A stretch of 51,855 nucleotides of DNA from the NCBI RefSeq assembly GCF_003626535.1, contig NZ_RBAL01000033.1, positions 1-51,855 of the forward strand. The letters are read 5' to 3'. The notes under the pieces are model-generated. The model saw only the letters and a list, made by a program, of their open reading frames with translations, was not told the DNA's origin and did not search any database. The translations under genes were made by a program, and so were the position numbers. Source of the DNA: Streptomyces hoynatensis. GTDB lineage: Bacteria > Actinomycetota > Actinomycetes > Streptomycetales > Streptomycetaceae. Position 1 is the first letter of the stretch. Every line of letters begins with the position of its first letter. Shown piece by piece: positions 7,543 to 13,865 of the stretch.

Positions 7543-8106
7543 TCAGAACGGCGGCTCGTCCGAGTAGCCGCCGCCGGAACCGCCCCAGCCGCCGCCACCG
7601 CCGCCCTGCTGGCCACCGCCCGCCGGGGCCCCGGTGGCCCACGGGTCGCCCGCCGGGCCACCCTGACCACCCTGGCCGCCCTGGCCGCCGCCGGGGCCAC
7701 CGCCCCAGCCGCCGCCACCGCCGCCCTGCTGGCCGCCGCGGCCCGCCGCCCTGGTGATCTTGGCGGTTGCGCTGCGCAGGCTGGCGCCGACCTCGTCGAC
7801 CTCCAGCTCGAAGACCGTGCGCTTGACACCCTCCCGGTCCTCGTACGACCGCTGCTTCAGCCGGCCCTGGACGATGACGCGGGTGCCCTTGGTGAGGGAC
7901 TCCGCGACGTTCTCCGCGGCCTGCCGCCAGACCGAGCAGGTCAGGAAGAGGCTCTCCCCGTCCCGCCACTCGCTGGTCTGCCGGTCGAAGACGCGGGGGG
8001 TGGACGCGACACGGAACTTCGCGACCGCCGCACCGGATGGGGTGAAGCGCAGCTCGGGGTCGTCGACCAGATTGCCGACCACCGTGATGACGGTCTCGCC
8101 TGCCAT
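7543..8106 (-). CDS. ssb: Single-stranded DNA-binding protein SSB
   Basis: 187 residues. The OB-fold domain is about 1-115 (AGETVITVVGNLVDDPELRF, SLFLTCSVWRQAAENVAESL, GTRVIVQGRLKQRSYEDREG). It is followed by a long Gly/Gln/Pro-rich linker with duplicated GGWGG blocks and the acidic tip DEPPF, which recruits replication and repair partners. SSB coats single-stranded DNA at the fork as a tetramer. The ATG at 8106 has GAGG about eight bases upstream; an earlier in-frame start at 8163 would add 19 residues with no family support. It is the second gene of the operon after rpsF. Confidence 0.96.
   Translation of the reverse strand: MAGETVITVVGNLVDDPELRFTPSGAAVAKFRVASTPRVFDRQTSEWRDGESLFLTCSVWRQAAENVAESLTKGTRVIVQGRLKQRSYEDREGVKRTVFELEVDEVGASLRSATAKITRAAGRGGQQGGGGGGWGGGPGGGQGGQGGQGGPAGDPWATGAPAGGGQQGGGGGGWGGSGGGYSDEPPF
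7579..7734. repeat. 36-bp exact direct repeat inside ssb (two copies, 120 bp apart)
   Basis: Positions 7579-7614 and 7699-7734 are identical over 36 bases and are offset by exactly 120 bases, so both copies are in frame. They encode the duplicated Gln/Gly/Trp blocks (GQQGGGGGGWGG) of the SSB linker. Slippage or recombination between copies would change linker length by 40 residues without a frameshift. Confidence 0.85.
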
Positions 8107-8278
8107 TGGAGGTACCTCTCGGCGGGGGTTAACTGCTGTTGCTGCGATGATTACGTATGGCACTGACAGTGCTACTCATGGCCACTGCCCATGACGGCCC
8201 GGCTACGGTGAGCAAGCCGCCCGAGCCGGGCCTGAGGCGTTCCGCCGCCCGTGCCGCTCGGCTGTGGACGTCCCGCGC

Positions 8279-8569
8279 TCAGTGGGTGGCGGGACGGAGG
8301 ACCTTCGTCCGCATGACCGACTCGTTCAGGTTCATCTGCCGGTCGAGCTCCTTGACCACGCCGGGCTCGGCCCGCAGGTCGATCACGGAGTAGATGCCCT
8401 CGGGCTTCTTGTTGATCTCGTAGGCGAGCCGGCGGCGGCCCCAGGTGTCGACCTTCTCGACCTTTCCGTCGGCCTCGCGGACCACGGAAAGGAAGCTTTC
8501 GATCAGGGGGGCGACCGCGCGCTCCTCAAGATCGGGGTCGAGGATCACCATCACCTCGTAGTGACGCAT
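8279..8569 (-). CDS. rpsF: 30S ribosomal protein S6
   Basis: 96 residues, matching the usual Streptomyces S6 length: MRHYEVMVILDPDLEERAVA, then GKVEKVDTWGRRRLAYEINK and LDRQMNLNESVMRTKVLRP. It pairs with S18 in the 30S platform. The ATG at 8569 has GAGGAGGT about ten bases upstream; a GTG at 8581 would sit on the ribosome site itself, so it is rejected. It is the first gene of rpsF-ssb-rpsR-rplI. The gap to ssb (8107-8278, 172 bp) holds a short GCACT/AGTGC inverted repeat at 8160-8172 of unknown role. Confidence 0.97.
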   Translation of the reverse strand: MRHYEVMVILDPDLEERAVAPLIESFLSVVREADGKVEKVDTWGRRRLAYEINKKPEGIYSVIDLRAEPGVVKELDRQMNLNESVMRTKVLRPATH

Positions 8570-8599
8570 GCGAAAACCCACCTCCTCTGGACTCAGGCG

Positions 8600-8653
8600 G
8601 CCACGGACGATCCGTGGCAGGAGGGTCGTGATGCGGTCCCACGCACGCGTGGG
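8600..8653 (-). promoter_or_regulatory. Hairpins in the rpsF leader, candidate S6:S18 autoregulatory element
   Basis: The presumed 5' leader contains GCCACGGA paired with TCCGTGGC around a 3-base loop (8600-8618). A second CCCACGC/GCGTGGG stem lies at 8638-8653. In other bacteria a leader stem carrying a CCG trinucleotide binds S6:S18 and represses the operon. A CCG lies in the first stem here, but the known bulged architecture was not confirmed, so this is only a candidate. Confidence 0.35.
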
Positions 8654-8751
8654 GACAGTACACCGTACCCGTTCCCGCCCTTCCGGTTGAAATCAGTGCG
8701 GAGACCGGAGCAATCTGGACAGGAAGGGAATATGCGCCTGGAGGTGCCTTC

Positions 8752-9075
8752 ATGACACAGGCAGTGCATCACGGCCCCCTGTACCGCATCGAATCCCTGC
8801 TGAACACCGACGGCAGGCCACACCCGCTGCAAAACCGCACGGCGACGGCGACGCTGCTGCTCGGGCTGATCGCCGCGGTCACCTCGATCTTCCCCGGGCT
8901 GCACCTGATCAGCTCGTGGGTCGGGCTGGCCGGCATTCTGCTCGGCGGCTGGGCACAGTTGATCTCCGCGACGACGGCGCAGCGCTTCGTGACCGTCATC
9001 GGGCTCGGCGCGGCGGGAGTGGGTTTCTACATGGGGATGGCGAACGGCGGTCTCTTCGGGGGCGTCTTCGGCTGA
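8752..9075 (+). CDS. Small conserved actinobacterial membrane protein, unknown function
   Basis: 107 residues with an ideal GGAGGTGCC ribosome site seven bases before ATG 8752. The first 27 residues are cytosolic and polar. Hydrophobic stretches follow at about 31-50 (TATATLLLGLIAAVTSIF), 53-70 (LISSWVGLAGILLGGWAQL) and 75-105 (TVIGLGAAGVGFYMGMANGG and onward), so three membrane helices are likely. I believe similar small proteins occur at this place in other Streptomyces, divergent from rpsF, but I know of no function. It is monocistronic, facing away from rpsF. Confidence 0.8.
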   Translation: MTQAVHHGPLYRIESLLNTDGRPHPLQNRTATATLLLGLIAAVTSIFPGLHLISSWVGLAGILLGGWAQLISATTAQRFVTVIGLGAAGVGFYMGMANGGLFGGVFG

Positions 9076-9228
9076 GCGCGCCCCGGCGCCCGCCCCGCGC
9101 GCACGGGTGGGGGCGGGCGCCGGGGCACGCGGCTAACCGCCCCTACGGGCAACGGGATAGCGCGGGCGCCGTTAGGCTTCCGGCCAGACCCTGCGATTGA
9201 CGCAGCCGGCGACCGGAGGAGCGCCCGT

Positions 9229-10350
9229 ATGAGCCTGACCCTGAGGACCATCAGCCGCGAGGAGCATCTGGCGTACATCCGCTCCCTGCCGTCGGCCAGC
9301 CACATGCAGGTGCCGGCGTGGGGCGACGTCAAGGCGGAATGGCGGTCGGAGTCGCTGGGCTGGTTCGACGACCGGTCCGGGCAGCTGGTGGGCGTCGGGC
9401 TGGTGCTGTACCGGCAGATCCCGCGCATGAAGCGCTACCTCGCCTACCTCCCCGAGGGCCCGGTCATCAACTGGTTCGCGCCCAACCTGGAGGAATGGCT
9501 GCGGCCGATGCTCGACCACCTCAAGCAACGGGGCTCCTTCCTGGTGAAGATGGGCCCGCCGGTCGTGATCCGCCGCTGGGACGCCGCCGCCGTGAAGGCC
9601 GGCATCCAGAACCCGGACGTGAAGCGGCTGCGGGACGTGGAGGCGACGTTCATCGAGCCGCGGGCCTTCGAAGTGGCCGACCGGCTGCGGCGGATGGGCT
9701 GGCAGCAGGGCGACGACGGCGGGGCGGGCTTCGGCGACGTGCAGCCGCGCTACGTCTTCCAGATCCCGCTGCGCGGGCGTTCCCTGGAGGAGGTGCACAA
9801 GGGGTTCAACCAGCTGTGGCGGCGCAACATCAAGAAGGCCGAGAAGGCGGGCGTCGAGGTGGTGCGCGGCAGGTACGAGGACCTCGCCGAGTGGCAGCGG
9901 CTGTACGAGGTGACGGCCGAGCGTGACCGATTCCGCCCGCGCCCGTTGAGCTACTTCGAGCGAATGTGGCGGGTGCTGAACACCGAGGACCCCGACCGGA
10001 TGCGGCTCTACTTCGCCCGGCACGAGGGCGAGGCGGTGGCCGCGGCGACCATGCTGATCGTGGGCGGTCACGTGTGGTATTCGTACGGAGCCTCCGCCAA
10101 CCACAAGCGGGAGGTGCGGCCGTCCAACGCGATGCAGTGGCGCATGCTCCAGGACGCCTACGCGCTCCAGGCGGACGTGTACGACCTGCGGGGCATCGGT
10201 GACTCGCTGGAGGACACCGACCATCTCTTCGGCCTGATCCAGTTCAAGGTGGGTACGGGCGGCGAGGCGGCCGAGTATCTCGGCGAGTACGACTTCCCGC
10301 TCAATAAGCTTCTCCACAAGGCGTTCGACATCTACATGTCACGACGCTGA
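9229..10350 (+). CDS. femX: FemX/FemAB-type lipid II aminoacyltransferase
   Basis: 373 residues of the Fem (peptidoglycan bridge) family, GNAT-fold enzymes that transfer an amino acid, usually Gly, from aminoacyl-tRNA to the peptide stem of lipid II. Streptomyces peptidoglycan has LL-diaminopimelate with a Gly bridge, and FemX adds that Gly. Diagnostic stretches are FNQLWRRNIKKAEKAGVEVV (about 188-210, start of the second half), WYSYGASANHKREVRPSNAM, and the C-terminal DTDHLFGLIQFKVGTGGEAA with EYLGEYDFPLN. The ATG at 9229 has GGAGGAGC upstream. A second gene for a racemase-like protein follows 91 bases later, probably in the same operon, consistent with a cell-wall amino-acid role. Confidence 0.9.
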   Translation: MSLTLRTISREEHLAYIRSLPSASHMQVPAWGDVKAEWRSESLGWFDDRSGQLVGVGLVLYRQIPRMKRYLAYLPEGPVINWFAPNLEEWLRPMLDHLKQRGSFLVKMGPPVVIRRWDAAAVKAGIQNPDVKRLRDVEATFIEPRAFEVADRLRRMGWQQGDDGGAGFGDVQPRYVFQIPLRGRSLEEVHKGFNQLWRRNIKKAEKAGVEVVRGRYEDLAEWQRLYEVTAERDRFRPRPLSYFERMWRVLNTEDPDRMRLYFARHEGEAVAAATMLIVGGHVWYSYGASANHKREVRPSNAMQWRMLQDAYALQADVYDLRGIGDSLEDTDHLFGLIQFKVGTGGEAAEYLGEYDFPLNKLLHKAFDIYMSRR

Positions 10351-10441
10351 ACCCGCACACCGGCCACACACAACCGGTCAGGCGGCTGGCAGGCCCAGGC
10401 AGAAAAGAAGAGGCAGACGAAGAGAAGGGGTCTCAACGGCC

Positions 10442-11473
10442 ATGGCGCTCACCCTTTACGTCGAGACCGAGCGCTGGCGGGCGCATCAACGATCGGTGAT
10501 GGCCGACTTCCCGGACCTGGTGCCGGTCTGCAAGGGGAACGGCTACGGCTTCGGCCACGACCGGCTCGCCGAGGAGACCTCGCTGCTCGGCACCGGCATC
10601 CTCGCGGTGGGCACCACCTACGAGGCCGAGGCCATGCGGGACCGGTACAGCGGCGACATCCTGGTGCTGACCCCCTACCGGCGGACCGAGGAGCCGGTGC
10701 CGCTGCCCGACCGGGTGATCAGGTCGGCCTCTTCCGTCGACGGCGTGTACGGGCTGGTGGGCTCCCGGGTCGTCGTCGAGGTGATGAGCTCGATGAAGCG
10801 GCACGGCGTGACCCCGCGGGACCTGGGCAAGCTCCAGGCCGCGCTGGACGAGGTGCGCCTGGAGGGCTTCGCGATCCACCTGCCGCTCGACCGCACCGAC
10901 GGCACGGACGCGGTCGAGGAGGTCATCGGCTGGATGGACCAGCTGCGGGCGGCACGGCTGCCGCTCGACACCATGTTCGTCAGCCACCTCAGCGCGCAGG
11001 AACTGGCCCGGCTGCGCAGGCAGTTCCCGCAGACGCGCTTCAGGGCGCGGATCGGCACCCGGTTGTGGCTGGGCGACCACGGGGCGACGGAGTACCGCGG
11101 CGCGGTGCTTGACGTGACGCCGGTCGCCAAGGGGGACCGTTTCGGCTACCGGCAGCAGAAGGCGCCGGGCGACGGCTGGCTCGCGGTGGTGGCGGGCGGC
11201 ACCTCGCACGGCGTCGGCCTGGAGGCGCCCAAGGCACTGCACGGGATGACCTCGCGCGCCAAGGGCATGGCCAGGGCGGGCCTGGCGACGGTGAACCGGA
11301 ACCTCTCGCCCTTCGTGTGGGACGGCAAGCAGCGCTGGTTCGCCGAGCCGCCGCACATGCAGGTGTCGATCCTCTTCGTGCCCGCGGAGGCCAAGGCGCC
11401 GAAGGTCGGCGACGAGATGCGGGCGATCCTGCGGCACACCACGACGCAGGTGGACCGGCTGATGGACCGCTGA
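10442..11473 (+). CDS. Alanine racemase-like PLP-fold protein
   Basis: 343 residues with the N-terminal TIM-barrel signature of alanine racemases. The pyridoxal-phosphate lysine lies in VCKGNGYGFG (about K31) and a GTRLWLGD block follows in the middle. The C-terminal half is less like catalytic Alr. The usual C-terminal Tyr-containing motif that supplies the second acid-base residue is not obvious; the region reads GDRFGYRQQ and VVAGGTSHGVG instead. It may therefore be a PLP enzyme of different specificity or a divergent racemase. A GAGAAGGGG ribosome site precedes ATG 10442. It is downstream of femX and ends at a strong bidirectional terminator shared with ino1. The fold is fairly sure, the reaction is not. 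Confidence 0.75.
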   Translation: MALTLYVETERWRAHQRSVMADFPDLVPVCKGNGYGFGHDRLAEETSLLGTGILAVGTTYEAEAMRDRYSGDILVLTPYRRTEEPVPLPDRVIRSASSVDGVYGLVGSRVVVEVMSSMKRHGVTPRDLGKLQAALDEVRLEGFAIHLPLDRTDGTDAVEEVIGWMDQLRAARLPLDTMFVSHLSAQELARLRRQFPQTRFRARIGTRLWLGDHGATEYRGAVLDVTPVAKGDRFGYRQQKAPGDGWLAVVAGGTSHGVGLEAPKALHGMTSRAKGMARAGLATVNRNLSPFVWDGKQRWFAEPPHMQVSILFVPAEAKAPKVGDEMRAILRHTTTQVDRLMDR

Positions 11474-11548
11474 GCGGCGGCCGGCCGGCGTGCGAATCCC
11501 GCGGCGGGACGGGTGCGAGCCCCGGCGCGCGGAGTACCCGACAAGCGG

Positions 11549-11586
11549 CGGCAGCCCCGGGACCGGACCGGGGCTGCCGCTTTCTC
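11549..11586. terminator. Bidirectional terminator between the racemase-like gene and ino1
   Basis: A perfect 11-bp stem GGCAGCCCCGG (11550-11560) with its complement (11568-11578), extended by one C-G pair, encloses a 7-base loop. It is followed by a pyrimidine-rich CTTTCTCTTCT on the + strand and lies between convergent genes. Confidence 0.85.
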
Positions 11587-11605
11587 TTCTCCGGGGCGGG
11601 CGTGC

Positions 11606-12688
11606 CTAGCGCTCGACCTCGCCGCGGATGAACTTCTCGACGTTCTCCCGCGCGACGTCGTCGAAGTACTGCACCGGCGGGGACTTCATGAAGTAGGACG
11701 AGGCCGAGAGGATCGGGCCGCCGATGCCGCGGTCCTTCGCGATCTTGGCCGCGCGCAGCGCGTCGATGATGACGCCGGCCGAGTTGGGCGAGTCCCAGAC
11801 CTCGAGCTTGTACTCCAGGTTGAGCGGCACGTCGCCGAAGGCCCGGCCCTCGAGGCGGACGTACGCCCACTTGCGGTCGTCCAGCCAGGCGACGTAGTCC
11901 GAGGGCCCGATGTGCACGTTCTTCGCGCCGAGGTCCCGGTCGGGGATCTGCGAGGTGACGGCCTGGGTCTTGGAGATCTTCTTGGACTCGAGCCGGTCGC
12001 GCTCCAGCATGTTCTTGAAGTCCATGTTGCCGCCGACGTTCAGCTGCATCGTGCGGTCGAGGACGACGCCGCGGTCCTCGAAGAGCTTGGCCAGCACCCG
12101 GTGGGTGATGGTGGCGCCCACCTGGGACTTGATGTCGTCGCCCACGATCGGGACGCCCGCCTCGGTGAACTTGTCCGCCCACTCCTTGGTCCCCGCGATG
12201 AAGACCGGCAGCGCGTTGACGAAGGCCACCTTGGCGTCGATGGCGCACTGGGCGTAGAACTTGGCGGCGCTCTCGGAGCCGACCGGCATGTAGCAGACCA
12301 GAACGTCCGCCCTGCTGTCCTTCAGCACCTGGACGACGTCGACCGGGTCGAGGTCCGACTCGGTGATCGTCTCGCGGTAGTACTTGCCCAGACCGTCGTG
12401 GGTCTCGCCGCGCTGCACGGTGACGCCGGTGGGGGGCACGTCGCACAGCTTGATCGTGTTGTTCTCGCTGGCGCCGATGGCGTCGGCGAGGTCGATGCCG
12501 ACCTTCTTGGCGTCGACGTCGAAGGCCGCCACGAACTCGATGTCCGAGATGTGGTAGTCGCCGAACCGGACGTGCATCAGGCCCGGGACCCGGGTGTCCG
12601 AGGCGGCGTCCTTGTAGTACTCGACGCCCTGTACCAGCGATGCGGCGCAGTTGCCCACGCCGGCGATGGCTACGCGAACCGAACCCAT
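11606..12688 (-). CDS. ino1: Inositol-3-phosphate synthase
   Basis: 360 residues of the short actinobacterial class. It converts glucose 6-phosphate to 1L-myo-inositol 1-phosphate with NAD+, feeding phosphatidylinositol and mycothiol. The NAD-binding loop GVGNCAASLVQG is near residues 8-19. Family blocks are VCYMPVGSESAAKFYAQCAI, VGDDIKSQVGATITHRVL, MQLNVGGNMDFKNML and ASSYFMKSPPVQYFDD. The ATG at 12688 (MGSVRVAIAG) is chosen because the family starts just before the NAD loop; the frame stays open upstream but that extension is low-complexity. It lies 64 bases after padR on the same strand, so the PadR regulator probably controls it. Confidence 0.95.
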   Translation of the reverse strand: MGSVRVAIAGVGNCAASLVQGVEYYKDAASDTRVPGLMHVRFGDYHISDIEFVAAFDVDAKKVGIDLADAIGASENNTIKLCDVPPTGVTVQRGETHDGLGKYYRETITESDLDPVDVVQVLKDSRADVLVCYMPVGSESAAKFYAQCAIDAKVAFVNALPVFIAGTKEWADKFTEAGVPIVGDDIKSQVGATITHRVLAKLFEDRGVVLDRTMQLNVGGNMDFKNMLERDRLESKKISKTQAVTSQIPDRDLGAKNVHIGPSDYVAWLDDRKWAYVRLEGRAFGDVPLNLEYKLEVWDSPNSAGVIIDALRAAKIAKDRGIGGPILSASSYFMKSPPVQYFDDVARENVEKFIRGEVER

Positions 12689-12752
12689 TCCGGTTGCTCC
12701 CTGTTGTGTGTTTCTGTCTCTCGACGAATGACCCCGCTTCTTCGCGGGGGCG

Positions 12753-13355
12753 TTAGGTGGTGGTGTCGCCTCGATCGCGCTGGTCGCGGCGATCGCGCTC
12801 CTCACGCTCGCTCTCGATGAGCTCGTTGAGCCAGCGGACCTCGCGCTCCACGGACTCCATTCCGTGGCGCTGCAGTTCGAGCGTGTAGGCGTCCAGCTTC
12901 TCGCGCGTGCGCGCCATCGAGGCGCGCATCTTGGCGAGGCGCTCCTCCAGCCGGCTGCGGCGGCCTTCCAGCACCCGCATGCGCACGTCGCGCGAGGTCT
13001 GGCCGAAGAAGGCGAAGCGAACCCCGAAGTGCTCGTCCTCCCAGGCGTCCGGGCCGGTCTGGGAGAGCAGCTCCTCGAAGCGCTCCTTGCCCTCGGCCGT
13101 CAGCCGGTAGACGATCTTGGCGCGGCGGTTCGACAGCGGCGTGCCACGGGGGTCGCCGGGGTCGCCGCCCGGCTCCTCGGCCAGCCAGCCCTGCTGGACC
13201 AGCGTCTTGAGGCAGGGGTAGAGGGAGCCGTAGCTGAACGCCCGGAAGACGCCGAGCGAGGTGTTGAGCCGCTTGCGCAGCTCGTACCCGTGCATCGGGG
13301 ACTCGCGCACGAGTCCGAGGACGGCGAACTCCAGCACTCCGGAACGTCGGCTCAC
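12753..13355 (-). CDS. PadR-family transcriptional regulator
   Basis: 200 residues. The N-terminal winged helix (about 1-90) has the PadR signature VLGLVRESPMHGYELRKRL and the recognition-helix/wing region FSYGSLYPCLKTLVQQGWLA. The C-terminal half is a long dimerising coiled helix (RLEERLAKMRASMARTREKL) ending in an Arg/Asp/Glu-rich tail. GTG 13355 is chosen over GTG 13367 because the GGGAGG ribosome site lies directly against 13367 but at proper spacing from 13355. A palindrome with ATGTAT/ATACAT arms about 190 bases upstream fits PadR operators, so autoregulation and control of ino1 are likely. The ligand is unknown. Confidence 0.9.
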   Translation of the reverse strand: MSRRSGVLEFAVLGLVRESPMHGYELRKRLNTSLGVFRAFSYGSLYPCLKTLVQQGWLAEEPGGDPGDPRGTPLSNRRAKIVYRLTAEGKERFEELLSQTGPDAWEDEHFGVRFAFFGQTSRDVRMRVLEGRRSRLEERLAKMRASMARTREKLDAYTLELQRHGMESVEREVRWLNELIESEREERDRRDQRDRGDTTT

Positions 13356-13524
13356 CGGAAAGCTCACCTCCCGTTCTCATCCGTCCGTGCCTTGCCTTCT
13401 CGCGGGTCTTCTTCCGGCCGGATCCGATCGTTTCCGACCGGTTGTGCGGCCTTCCCGCCCCGCCCGTTCCTGCATTGCCGTGGTGCCGCGGTGGCGTCAC
13501 CGTCTCGCCTCGAACCGCCACTCC

Positions 13525-13563
13525 GGCTCGATACACCGCGCCGATGTATCGGCTCGATACATC
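13525..13563. promoter_or_regulatory. Probable PadR operator: palindrome plus repeated half-site
   Basis: GATGTATCG (13543-13551), three bases, then CGATACATC (13555-13563) form a perfect inverted repeat. The 11-mer GGCTCGATACA occurs at 13525-13535 and again at 13551-13561, a 26-base period. It lies in the 510-bp divergent gap between padR/ino1 and the PBP gene (13356-13865). The rest of that gap has an AT-richer stretch at about 13620-13690 that may hold promoter elements, but no convincing pair was fixed. Confidence 0.7.
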
Positions 13564-13865
13564 CCGACGATAGAACGGCCTCACAGGTATCGGCAAGCGC
13601 AAGCGACGTCACAGGGGTCACATCTTCGATTACCGGCGAGCGATTTGCCCCAATTGATTTGCATACCAAGAAAGATGGGGTTTGTCGGTGCGTAGTCTTG
13701 GCCCGTGCGCACCACTGAGGCGGGAACCCGGCAAGGCGAGACGACGTCTCTTCTCGTGGTGCAGTGCGCCCTGATGCCGGGCCCCGCCGCACATCGGGGG
13801 ACCAGAAGCAACCGGTAGTACCTGCCGTCACAGGCGAGCGCCGTCTGTCCGAGGAGTAGCTGTCC

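Noticed and set aside
9064..9125. Possible terminator from the GGGGCG-rich inverted stretches after the small membrane protein
   Set aside because: Short imperfect stems only; not clearly better than background in this GC-rich DNA.
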